From a virus: 64,000 nt of DNA. The notes beneath the pieces are model-generated. The model had not been told where the DNA came from. It searched no databases and saw only the letters and a list, made by a program, of their open reading frames with translations. Positions 1 through 7,787 of this stretch are shown piece by piece (position 1 is the first letter of the stretch; each line of letters opens with the position of its first letter). The stretch lies in the IMG/VR virus record IMGVR_UViG_3300027985_000872, positions 62,001-126,000 of that record. One strand, 5' to 3'. A program made the position numbers and the translations under genes.

Positions 1-1727
1 TTTCTAGCGAATCTTCCAAAGTCTTCATACATTAAAAAATATGGTAAGAAATTCATTGCTTTATTGTTCATAACAACATCAATTTCTTTCATGAAACGTT
101 CTTTATACTCAATAGTATCATTCCAACGACCATATTCTTTAATTTTCTCAAGTGTTAACATATAAGTTTGTTGATTATAATCAGATGTTTTTGATAGAAT
201 ATGGTCTGGGATGGTGATTTTAGGTAAATGAAATTCAAATTCAATTTTTATATCACGTGCACCATCTAAGATAGATAATGAATTATTAACCCACTCTTTA
301 TACAAGAGTTCATTAAATTTATCTCCTAAATGAACTTTAAGTTCTTTATAAAGAGTATTAGAGGTTTTTGCATGATATGATTCTTGATAATATTTACCAT
401 CTTTATGGTTATTCTTACATAAGCAGTCCTGTAAAAGTTTGTCTTCCTTATTTAGAAAACAAGCGCCGGAAACCGGAATAGGTTTACCACCGTATTTAAG
501 CATATCAAATAAGAAGTTATTATAAGCTTTTTGAAGATTATTTTCAGTAACAAAACAATTTTGATCAACTTTTTGAAAACCTATTTTCTTATCAAAAGAA
601 TGTGTTATATCTACAGGATTAAATTCTATAAAGAGATCGTCGCCTAAGTGATGATAAAGCAGTTGATAACGTTGTTCTGCAGATTCTTTTTGACCGTTAC
701 GTACTGCTTTTCCGATATAACCATCTATATCAGCAGTACCAAATTTAAGACCGTTGCGATATTCTAGTATCTGCTCAAATGAAACAACTGGTATTTCTTT
801 TTTCTCATATTCAATACTGGTTTCCCACCCTATTGAAGCTAATTTCATTAAATTGAAATACCCTTCTTTTGATACAGCCCACGCATTAAGATGAAAATGC
901 TCTTCATCTGATATATCCATTTTAAAATTAAGACCTACACCTGGAACACTAACTGTTTTAGAATTATCATTATTCTTAACATCATATAATGAGATTGCAT
1001 AACCTTGATCAACAACAGAGAACCCAGGAATATTATTGTCGATGCACCAATTTGCCCACTCTTCTGGAGTTGGAACAGCGTCATACATAGAATATTGAGA
1101 ATGTAGATGTAGTTGAGCAGGCTCTGGTAGTTTTTCTAAAACCTGTATATCATTAATATTAATCGATGGCTTATATATTGAAGCGCTCTCACCCAGCAAT
1201 TCTGCTAGAAACACATCTAGTTCAATATTAGCTGAAATATCAGATAAGGCATCATGAGCTTGAATTTCAATATCAAAATGCTTGCATAATGTTTCTAATT
1301 TATTATTATCAGTTTTTAATTTACCCTTTAATGAGCGTGCTCTATAAAGTGTATCATGTACATCTAAATTAAATAATTGAAAAAAATCAGTATTTCGATT
1401 ATATCTAGAAAAAAGCCCAGATACCATCTTTTTATCAAAACCCACATTATGTCCAGCAACACCAAATCTAACGCCGAAAGATCTAACGTAATTGATAAAA
1501 TTCTCTAATAGTTGTTCTTGTGGTTGAAAGGTTTGCATCATCTCAATAGTGATACCATGTACGTTAATAGCCTCTTGAGCAATATTATTCCAATTTACTG
1601 GTTGACCATATTGCATGAAAGCTGGTTGTCGAACACCATTTATTACAGGAATGCAGGCTATTTGAACGACATCATTCTTATTTGCATCAAGCCCTGTTGT
1701 TTCCGTATCTATCCACAATAAATTCAT
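1..1727 (-). CDS. DNA polymerase III alpha-type polymerase with N-terminal DnaQ exonuclease (3' part beyond window)
   Basis: Partial gene; it starts at 1727 (SD TTTAGGAG) and runs off the left edge, so only about 575 N-terminal residues are visible. Residues 1-170 are a DEDDh proofreading exonuclease: D7 and E9 in WIDTETTG, D98 in HNVGFD, H158 and D163 in AHDALSD. From about residue 206 (LHLHSQYSMYDA) a PHP domain follows, as at the start of bacterial DnaE. The palm domain lies outside the window. The order exonuclease then PHP differs from PolC, where the exonuclease is inserted inside PHP. It is likely the phage replicative polymerase, with proofreading in cis. A terminator separates it from the gene upstream. 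Confidence 0.85.
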   Translation of the reverse strand, partial: MNLLWIDTETTGLDANKNDVVQIACIPVINGVRQPAFMQYGQPVNWNNIAQEAINVHGITIEMMQTFQPQEQLLENFINYVRSFGVRFGVAGHNVGFDKKMVSGLFSRYNRNTDFFQLFNLDVHDTLYRARSLKGKLKTDNNKLETLCKHFDIEIQAHDALSDISANIELDVFLAELLGESASIYKPSININDIQVLEKLPEPAQLHLHSQYSMYDAVPTPEEWANWCIDNNIPGFSVVDQGYAISLYDVKNNDNSKTVSVPGVGLNFKMDISDEEHFHLNAWAVSKEGYFNLMKLASIGWETSIEYEKKEIPVVSFEQILEYRNGLKFGTADIDGYIGKAVRNGQKESAEQRYQLLYHHLGDDLFIEFNPVDITHSFDKKIGFQKVDQNCFVTENNLQKAYNNFLFDMLKYGGKPIPVSGACFLNKEDKLLQDCLCKNNHKDGKYYQESYHAKTSNTLYKELKVHLGDKFNELLYKEWVNNSLSILDGARDIKIEFEFHLPKITIPDHILSKTSDYNQQTYMLTLEKIKEYGRWNDTIEYKERFMKEIDVVMNNKAMNFLPYFLMYEDFGRFAR

Positions 1728-1746
1728 CAGTACTCCTAAAATAAAA

Positions 1747-1773
1747 AATCCCAGGTTTATTTGACCTGGGATT
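1747..1773 (-). terminator. Rho-independent terminator
   Basis: A perfect 10-bp stem, AATCCCAGGT with ACCTGGGATT, with a 7-nt loop, followed on the minus strand by TTTTTTATTTT. It ends the transcript of the 1804-2145 gene before the polymerase gene. Confidence 0.85.
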
Positions 1774-1803
1774 CTATCTAACAAAGTTGTACTGTTCTAA
1801 ATG

Positions 1804-2145
1804 TTAAAAAGCAAAGTCGAAATCAATTTGAGTATCAGTGGCATCCTCTGTATTTAATGCTAATGTTATCTCATAATTATAAATACCTTCTGCCGCTAGA
1901 GCACTCAAAACACCTGTTTTAAATGCATTCCAATATTTACCTTGTAAACGCAGCGTTGAAGGAGCATGGGTTACGCTTACAGTTACAGTAAATGTTTCCT
2001 TCCCTTGTGCTGCGGCAGCTGCTAAGCCAGCTGATAAAGTAGCATATGCTGCTCCTGGTGCAATACCTGTTCCTACATAAGCAACACCAGCATCATAAGC
2101 TGCTGTTAACGCGGTAGATAGTGCATAATCGGTTTTTAAGCTCAT
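1804..2145 (-). CDS. Hypothetical Ala/Thr-rich small protein
   Basis: 113 residues, not recognised. SD TTGAGGAG precedes ATG. Residues 1-50 are Ala/Gly-rich; the C-terminal half alternates hydrophobic and polar residues like beta strands (TFTVTVSVTH, YNYEITLALN). It forms its own unit, with a GTATAAT-type promoter upstream at 2181 and a strong terminator downstream. That isolation would suit a strongly expressed product such as a small virion or decoration protein, but this is inference only. Confidence 0.6.
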   Translation of the reverse strand: MSLKTDYALSTALTAAYDAGVAYVGTGIAPGAAYATLSAGLAAAAAQGKETFTVTVSVTHAPSTLRLQGKYWNAFKTGVLSALAAEGIYNYEITLALNTEDATDTQIDFDFAF

Positions 2146-2180
2146 ATTTTCTCCTCAAGTTAGTGATATAATTTACTTCT

Positions 2181-2189
2181 ATTATACCA
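2181..2189 (-). promoter_or_regulatory. Putative promoter -10 element (TGGTATAAT)
   Basis: Minus-strand TGGTATAAT lies about 36 bases before the start of the 1804-2145 gene. It matches both an extended -10 (TGn) and the GTATAAT consensus repeated across the window. No clear -35 is visible. Confidence 0.5.
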
Positions 2190-2206
2190 CTAACCGATAT
2201 TAAATC

Positions 2207-2500
2207 TTATTCGACTAAACCTGAAGTCGGATTAACCTCATTTGCACGAATTTTTTCAATTTGCTCTAGGAGGAACTGGATCTTTGCTTTCTCGTAATTT
2301 ACAGCTGAATTATAACCAGCATTAAGATCTTTAGCAATCTGCTTAGCAGCATTAAGTTTATCATCATTCTTTTTCTCTTCTAAAAGATCTCTAATGGTTA
2401 ATTCACATTGTGTTAATTTTTCCATTGCCTCATCTTCTGTAATATCTTGGTGATTTTCTACAAAAGAACTACTTAATACCTGATTTGTTTTCTTTGCCAT
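2207..2500 (-). CDS. Hypothetical helical protein
   Basis: 97 residues, charged and predicted mostly helical (EKLTQCELTIRDLLEEKKND, then a second amphipathic helix AKIQFLLEQIEKI). SD AATAGGAG. No family recognised. It sits directly downstream of the RuvC-like gene (9-bp gap) and so may be co-transcribed with the recombination genes. Confidence 0.6.
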   Translation of the reverse strand: MAKKTNQVLSSSFVENHQDITEDEAMEKLTQCELTIRDLLEEKKNDDKLNAAKQIAKDLNAGYNSAVNYEKAKIQFLLEQIEKIRANEVNPTSGLVE

Positions 2501-2509
2501 AATATTCTC

Positions 2510-3145
2510 CTATTTATATTCGTACGTACCTTTTGGTGTTTTCTTAAATTCAATATCCTCTATTAAAGGCACATCATATGATATATCTTTTACCTTGTGA
2601 TAAATTGAGACATAGAAAATAGCCATTGCTACGGCATCTACAATATCATATCTAAACTTTATTGGTTTACCAGTGTTTTGTGAAATAGAGTGATTAGGAA
2701 ATCTAATATTCCATGTGTTCCATAATGCTTCTTGAGTCATTAATTTTTTGGCAGGCTCTTTACCCCATTTTAATTTTTGTTGTTTAGTTGGTTTAGTGCT
2801 TCCTGTTATAAATTTTTTCCATAATGAAATATTTAATATTTCATATGGTAATTTTCTTTTTCTAGATACAAACTGTATCATTGCGCGGTAAGCACAATTT
2901 TTATTTGCTCCTTGAGATGCAAACTTAGAGAAAAAATAATCTTCATGTGCTATATAATCAGGTTCATATGTATCTATTAGATTTTCTATAGCTGATGTAA
3001 ATGAAATATATTCATCTCCAGTATAGTCTGCTGGTTCTACATCAATAAAACCCCATTGTTTAATATGGGCTACGTCTTTTATAATCTCTACGAAACACCA
3101 ACCAGAATGATCAGCTGGATCAATTACTAAAATCTTCTTATTCAT
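2510..3145 (-). CDS. RuvC-like Holliday junction resolvase / RNase H-fold nuclease
   Basis: 211 residues. The RNase H-fold acidic residues are visible: D9 in VIDPADHSGW, E68 in AHEDYF, and a C-terminal pair in YDIVDAVAMA near 165-172. This is the pattern of phage RuvC-like resolvases that cut branched DNA during recombination or before packaging. The gene lacks an SD. TATAAT lies exactly six bases before ATG, which predicts a leaderless mRNA. The gp46-like recombination gene is two genes upstream. Confidence 0.75.
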   Translation of the reverse strand: MNKKILVIDPADHSGWCFVEIIKDVAHIKQWGFIDVEPADYTGDEYISFTSAIENLIDTYEPDYIAHEDYFFSKFASQGANKNCAYRAMIQFVSRKRKLPYEILNISLWKKFITGSTKPTKQQKLKWGKEPAKKLMTQEALWNTWNIRFPNHSISQNTGKPIKFRYDIVDAVAMAIFYVSIYHKVKDISYDVPLIEDIEFKKTPKGTYEYK

Positions 3146-3151
3146 GTGAGA

Positions 3152-3157
3152 ATTATA
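3152..3157 (-). promoter_or_regulatory. Leaderless-type promoter -10 for the RuvC-like gene
   Basis: Minus-strand GTATAAT followed by TCTCAC and ATG. A transcript starting the usual distance after the -10 would begin at or beside the start codon. No SD and no clear -35 are seen. Confidence 0.6.
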
Positions 3158-3164
3158 CTATTGA

Positions 3165-3986
3165 TTAAGAATCTTTCTTGACTTTTTTAGGTAATTTCTT
3201 ATTTTTAGGAGTATGTTTTGCCCATTCATGAGGCATGCTTTTAGGTACTTCACCTCTATCAGCTGCTGCCCACATCCAACGTCTTTGAGCTTCTGATTTA
3301 AATGGTTTACCTAGATCTTCCTCTTCTTCTAAAAACCATTGACCATTTTCTCTCTTGTTTATGGTTTCTTTGGCTCGTCTTATTGTTTTGGGTTTTTTAG
3401 ATTCTTGTGGTTTTTCAGCATTTTTTGCCTTCTCATGCGCCACACTCATAGGAGTTTTATAGCTAGATTCTTCAGTTGGTTTACGATCATGGAGGTTAAC
3501 TGTACTCTTATGATTCCATTTTTTATCTTTTGCATCCCACACATGTGTTATACGTATTTTATTTGGTACCTTACGATGACCAAAAGTTCCATCTTCTTTA
3601 GGATATGCTACGTGTCTGGTTCCACGAGTTGTATCAAGAACATAAGCTTCACCATGATATGAACCTTTACGTTCTGGAGCACTTTCTGCTTTATTTATTT
3701 CCCATTGTCCAGTAGATTTATTTACATTTAAAGCTTCTCTAGCTTCACGCATTTTCATATCTTTAATATCATTATTTTTAACTTGTTCAGCTTGTTTAAC
3801 TGGATTTTTCTTAGAAGCAGATGGCATACCAGGCATTTTAGGTGAAGTAGACATTCCTTTAATTCGTGGTTTAGTATCTGTTTTTAATGGTTTAATAGAG
3901 GGGAGAACATTACTCGAAGAAATCTTTTTCTTTAAGCTCTTTATAAGTTCTTCTAATTCTTCAATTTTATCATTTAAATCTTTCAT
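3165..3986 (-). CDS. Hypothetical basic protein with FKSEAQRRWMWA motif
   Basis: 273 residues, very Lys-rich. An N-terminal coiled coil (about 1-22) is followed by a Pro/Lys/Ser-rich linker. Two short related segments, STGQWEINKAE and ENGQWFLEEEE, may be an internal repeat. The C-terminus has FKSEAQRRWMWAAADRGE followed by HEWAKHTPK, resembling a motif found in many phage head or structural proteins. Function is unknown; DNA binding or a minor virion role is possible. ATG directly follows TATAAT plus six bases, with no SD, so it is probably leaderless. Confidence 0.6.
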   Translation of the reverse strand: MKDLNDKIEELEELIKSLKKKISSSNVLPSIKPLKTDTKPRIKGMSTSPKMPGMPSASKKNPVKQAEQVKNNDIKDMKMREAREALNVNKSTGQWEINKAESAPERKGSYHGEAYVLDTTRGTRHVAYPKEDGTFGHRKVPNKIRITHVWDAKDKKWNHKSTVNLHDRKPTEESSYKTPMSVAHEKAKNAEKPQESKKPKTIRRAKETINKRENGQWFLEEEEDLGKPFKSEAQRRWMWAAADRGEVPKSMPHEWAKHTPKNKKLPKKVKKDS

Positions 3987-3992
3987 ATGATA

Positions 3993-4001
3993 ATTATATC
4001 A
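3993..4001 (-). promoter_or_regulatory. Leaderless-type promoter -10 (TGATATAAT)
   Basis: Minus-strand TGATATAAT with TATCAT between it and the ATG at 3986. It overlaps the stop codon of the upstream gp46-like gene, so the promoter is embedded in the end of that gene. Confidence 0.6.
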
Positions 4002-5795
4002 TACTTCTATCTCAACAATTGATGATATACCGCTCTTTTTCTCTACTCTAACAATATCAGTAAATAATGTCTTGGCTTCACTAGTATGATCTACTACAAT
4101 AATTTGACGTTTTTTAGCAATAACTTGAAGTAAATCAATAACAATTTCACGCCCGATTGAATCTAAGCCATCAAATGGTTCATCTAATATGACTGGATTT
4201 AAAGCGATACCATATTGAGCTGCAAGAACATCTAGAATTGCAAAATCTAATGCTAAGGATAGAGATCTTAGTTCTCCTCCAGATAGGGATCCAATTGATC
4301 TACTTTTTCCGTTAATTACTAATTCTTCTGAGAATTTTGCAACAACAGTCTTATCGCTATTCATTTTATGTGTTTGAAGAGAATAGGTTGCACTAGGCCA
4401 TATCAATTGAACATATTCAGAAACAGCGTCATTAAAAGAGGTGACAATAGAGTCCATGATATATGCAGGTGCACCGGTTGGAGCAAAAATAGTTGAACAT
4501 AGTTTTACAGTATTTAATTCATCTTCTAAACATGTTTTCTCTGTTTTTATTTTAACTGCATCTTTTAAAACATCTTTAATCTTTAATTGCACATGTGAGT
4601 TATTAACTAACTGTGTTTGTAAGTTTTGCATATTTATGTTTCTAGTGATTAAACATCTATTATAGTCATTTATTTTTACTTGAGCATCATCATAGTCCTT
4701 AAAGTCTTTCTTCTTTTGCTCAATTAATTTAATTTCTAGATTCTTAACTTGTTGACGTTTTGTTAACTCTTGATCATATTTATTAATAAGCTTTAATGAT
4801 TCACTCATGCGAATTTCAGCTTCCTCTATTAATTTATCATATTCTTCTTTTGCTTGTAGTTCTTGTGCACTAGTATCTTCTAAATGAAATAATTGTTTAC
4901 CTCTTACAACTAGTGGTGTATTGCAATCTGGACAATTTGTATCGGCTTTTGGTTTATTGAATATAAAAGGGGTTTCAATTATCTTCTTATCTCTGCTATA
5001 ATTATTCATAGCATTATTTCTATTTATTTCAGTTACAGAAAAATGATTATTAGCGTCTGATATTTTTACCTCTAAATCATGATACTTACTTAAATCAGGT
5101 TTAGGAATAGCTTGTAATTGAATTATGGCTTCTTTATAGTTATTAATTTCTTTTTGATGTTCTACAATAATAGATGATATATTATTCTCATCAACTAAAG
5201 ACTCTTTATATATATCAACTTTCGACTGAAGATTTTTTAATTCATTTTCTTTTACTAAAATATCTTTTTCTAACTCTGAAATAATGTTTTTTGTCTGCTT
5301 ATAGAAATCATTGAAAGTTGTCAGTTTCATAAGAGCTAATATAAAATCTTTCTTACCAGAATCATTTAAGAATATAAACTTTTGCTGAGTATTTTGAGCT
5401 GTATACATCGTAATAAGGAATTGCTCATATGAAAAACCTATTTTTTCTTCAAATTCCTCTTGTGTTATGCTTACTATATTGCCATCTATATAATATTCAA
5501 CTGATGTTGGTCTACATCTTTTTACAGAGTATATATGGTTATTTGCTCTAATATTTACTTTACAATAACCTTCTTTTGCTCCTTTACGGAGTATTTCTGA
5601 TTTAGTTATTTTACGCGGTATTTTTTCGTAGATAGCAAAAGAAATAGCATTAAAAATAGCACTTTTACCAGCGCCATTAGCTCTATTATCATCTAAGTTC
5701 CAACCTTCATATAATATAAGACCATCTGATCCAAATTCTTGCGATATATCTCCAATACTTAAAATATTATGTATATCAACGCTTAATATTTCCAT
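3999..5795 (-). CDS. SbcC/Rad50-like ATPase (T4 gp46-type recombination subunit)
   Basis: 598 residues. Walker A is GAGKSA (41-46). Long coiled coils flank a zinc-hook CPDC near residue 288. The ABC signature LSGGELRSL lies near 503, Walker B ILDEPFDGLD near 535, and an H-loop VVDHT follows. This is the layout of SbcC/Rad50/gp46, which with an SbcD/gp47 nuclease resects DNA ends for recombination-dependent replication. The nuclease partner is not in the window. The likely SD, AGAGGGG, is also the 3' arm of the upstream terminator hairpin. Confidence 0.85.
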   Translation of the reverse strand: MEILSVDIHNILSIGDISQEFGSDGLILYEGWNLDDNRANGAGKSAIFNAISFAIYEKIPRKITKSEILRKGAKEGYCKVNIRANNHIYSVKRCRPTSVEYYIDGNIVSITQEEFEEKIGFSYEQFLITMYTAQNTQQKFIFLNDSGKKDFILALMKLTTFNDFYKQTKNIISELEKDILVKENELKNLQSKVDIYKESLVDENNISSIIVEHQKEINNYKEAIIQLQAIPKPDLSKYHDLEVKISDANNHFSVTEINRNNAMNNYSRDKKIIETPFIFNKPKADTNCPDCNTPLVVRGKQLFHLEDTSAQELQAKEEYDKLIEEAEIRMSESLKLINKYDQELTKRQQVKNLEIKLIEQKKKDFKDYDDAQVKINDYNRCLITRNINMQNLQTQLVNNSHVQLKIKDVLKDAVKIKTEKTCLEDELNTVKLCSTIFAPTGAPAYIMDSIVTSFNDAVSEYVQLIWPSATYSLQTHKMNSDKTVVAKFSEELVINGKSRSIGSLSGGELRSLSLALDFAILDVLAAQYGIALNPVILDEPFDGLDSIGREIVIDLLQVIAKKRQIIVVDHTSEAKTLFTDIVRVEKKSGISSIVEIEV

Positions 5796-5802
5796 AAATA
5801 AA

Positions 5803-5831
5803 AACCCCTCTAAGAGAATCCTAGAGGGGTT
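5803..5831 (-). terminator. Rho-independent terminator overlapping the next RBS
   Basis: AACCCCTCTA pairs with TAGAGGGGTT (10 bp), followed on the minus strand by TTTTTATTT. It ends the operon from 10.2 to 5.86 kb. Its 3' arm provides the AGAGGGG that sits 9 bases before the gp46-like ATG. Confidence 0.85.
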
Positions 5832-5856
5832 ATACCTATTATTTTTAAAGAGTTAG

Positions 5857-6723
5857 TTAGTATTGCATTCCGTTACTACGACGCATCATATACGAGGGAT
5901 TCATTTTTTCAAGAATTTTCGCTCTAATATCCTTATCTACATTATCAAGAGTCCACTCGGTTTCTTTTTTACCATCAGTCTTAATTTTAATCTTAATATC
6001 GTATTCTGACATTAATGGACAGTGAGGAGTTTTGTAAGATAGTTCGATAGTTAGTCCGAAAAATTCAATGTTTTCTTTTTCTTGAGTAAAGCCAGCTAAA
6101 GTTTTACCACAGGTTAAATTAACCACCTCATCAGCAAACCCTTTATCTACACAATCTTGACCTTCACACCAGTATTCATTTTCAAATAAATCCCTATATT
6201 GTTCAAAAGTTAATTTACCATTTGTTCTAGCTGTAGCTTGTCTATCCATTCTTTCAATACGTCTTAACCAATAATTATAACGTGAATCTAACTGCGATAC
6301 CTTATCCCCAAATTCACCCATAAAACCACCACTGGCTTTATGAGCCATTAATGTACCAGAAGGTGTAATCAGTCTTTCACCTAATGCTTGAACGGTTTGA
6401 AATCCCATAGATGCAGAAAGTAATGTAACAGTCTTAACTTCTCTATTTTGTGATAACATGAAGTCAATCATTTCTAATCCTGCCCAAATACTTCCACCAG
6501 GAGTATCAAGAACAAAATATATAGGATCTTTTCTTTCGGTTACCATATATGGAATTAACGGTGTATTCACTACATTTAATAAATCTTGTTTAACCTGTGA
6601 AGTAGTTGCATATGTTACCGCAGATTTCAACGATATCATATTATGTTTCTCTAGTACCACTGTCTTACCAAAGGTAGTAAAAGATAACATTAACATTGTT
6701 AATACTAATAATAATTTTCTCAT
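5857..6723 (-). CDS. ClpP-like serine protease with Sec signal peptide
   Basis: 288 residues. Residues 1-19 are a typical signal peptide (MRKLLLVLTMLMLSFTTFG) with no lipobox cysteine. The mature part has the ClpP/SppA crotonase fold: DTPGGSIWAG (73-82), the nucleophile S105 in SASMG, and H128 in MAHKASGG. Phage ClpP-like enzymes are usually cytoplasmic capsid-maturation proteases; an exported one would act in the periplasm or membrane, for example on envelope proteins or during lysis. SD GAGGAG. It lies in a run with the zinc-ribbon and membrane coiled-coil genes. The third catalytic residue cannot be assigned by eye. Confidence 0.75.
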   Translation of the reverse strand: MRKLLLVLTMLMLSFTTFGKTVVLEKHNMISLKSAVTYATTSQVKQDLLNVVNTPLIPYMVTERKDPIYFVLDTPGGSIWAGLEMIDFMLSQNREVKTVTLLSASMGFQTVQALGERLITPSGTLMAHKASGGFMGEFGDKVSQLDSRYNYWLRRIERMDRQATARTNGKLTFEQYRDLFENEYWCEGQDCVDKGFADEVVNLTCGKTLAGFTQEKENIEFFGLTIELSYKTPHCPLMSEYDIKIKIKTDGKKETEWTLDNVDKDIRAKILEKMNPSYMMRRSNGMQY

Positions 6724-6734
6724 GCTCTCTCCTC

Positions 6735-7085
6735 TTATTGGGCTTCAGGTGGTGTAGTTCTAGTACACAATTCACCTTGCTCGTTATAATATACCCATCT
6801 CATTTCTAACATTGTTTCTAAACTATATATACCAGAGGCAACCATTTTAGGAACTTCAACACTCCAATAATATTCTAGTTTACGATCATTGATGATTTTC
6901 TTTTGATCTTGTTTATGCTTTACATTTCTATATTTATCAACGGTTTCATTAACTTGTGCATGTCCCGATAATCTAGGCATTTGACGTTTAAAATCACCAC
7001 CACATTCACATGAATACGATTCTTTGGAACTATATTTAGTTTCTTCTTTATTACATTTATCACATTTATAGCGATATTTAGCCAT
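6735..7085 (-). CDS. FmdB-like small zinc-ribbon protein
   Basis: 116 residues. The N-terminus MAKYRYKCDKCNKEE with later SCECGG gives CxxC and CxC pairs, a zinc ribbon like the FmdB/regulatory family. The remaining 80 residues are basic then acidic, ending ELCTRTTPPEAQ. It may be a nucleic-acid- or protein-binding adaptor; the role is unknown. Its ATG overlaps the end of the upstream gene by one base (SD GAGG), implying translational coupling. Confidence 0.65.
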   Translation of the reverse strand: MAKYRYKCDKCNKEETKYSSKESYSCECGGDFKRQMPRLSGHAQVNETVDKYRNVKHKQDQKKIINDRKLEYYWSVEVPKMVASGIYSLETMLEMRWVYYNEQGELCTRTTPPEAQ

Positions 7086-7786
7086 TAAAACCTCAATCCT
7101 ATTCCACCGCCAACAGCAAAATTATTAGCAAAGTTTGATTCTGTTTTCACATCAATAAAAACTGGTCCAAATACATCACGCGATATAGATGTGTAGTAAT
7201 TATTGTTGGTTAGATATCCAACAGCTATACCAAAGCTACGTTTATTAATTTCTACGCTCTTCTTGCGTTTAAATTCTGATATAACTTGTTCTTTCTCTTT
7301 AATCTGTTTATCAAATTCTTGCTTTATTTTACTAACTCGTTGTTTATGAATAGTCATCCATTTGTTCTCAATGGATTTAACTTTACGATTAAACTCTTCT
7401 GTGATCTCTGTAGTTATCTGAGATATCTGTTCTGTTTCTGTTTTTTTATATGTTTTTTCAATAATAGTTCCATCTGGTTTTACAATTTTTAATGTTCCCT
7501 CATCAGTCTTTTTACGAAGTTCATGATTTTCTTGAGTTAAAGAGTGAACTTTACGATTAGATTCTTCTATCTTAGTTTTCATAGAAGTTTGAGTGGCATC
7601 AAATTTATCTACCATATCTTTAACTTGTTTAACATGCTCTTGTTGTTTTTTTTCAAGTTGTCGCTGATACTTCTGTTGCTCATCTATCCTAATACTTTTA
7701 CTAGGGTAGCAGATTGCGCCTATACTAATGCCAATAATTAATATAAGTATCCACTGAATATACTTATTTTGCAATACTTTTTTCAT
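7085..7786 (-). CDS. Membrane-anchored coiled-coil protein with OMP-like C-terminus
   Basis: 233 residues. One N-terminal membrane segment (about 9-27, IQWILILIIGISIGAICYP) is followed by about 150 residues of Lys/Glu-rich coiled coil. The last 50 residues resemble beta strands (GIAVGYLTNNNYYTSISRDV, FAVGGGIGLRF) and end in Phe, as outer-membrane proteins do. One reading is an envelope-spanning, spanin-like protein; the other is an inner-membrane protein with a soluble beta tail. SD TTTAGGA. It is located between GroEL and the exported protease. Confidence 0.6.
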   Translation of the reverse strand: MKKVLQNKYIQWILILIIGISIGAICYPSKSIRIDEQQKYQRQLEKKQQEHVKQVKDMVDKFDATQTSMKTKIEESNRKVHSLTQENHELRKKTDEGTLKIVKPDGTIIEKTYKKTETEQISQITTEITEEFNRKVKSIENKWMTIHKQRVSKIKQEFDKQIKEKEQVISEFKRKKSVEINKRSFGIAVGYLTNNNYYTSISRDVFGPVFIDVKTESNFANNFAVGGGIGLRF

Positions 7787-7787
7787 A

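Noticed and set aside
3339-3662. Plus-strand ORF of 107 codons with Phe-rich sequence
   Set aside because: Antisense to the Lys-rich 3165-3986 gene; Phe runs are the complement of Lys/Glu codons.
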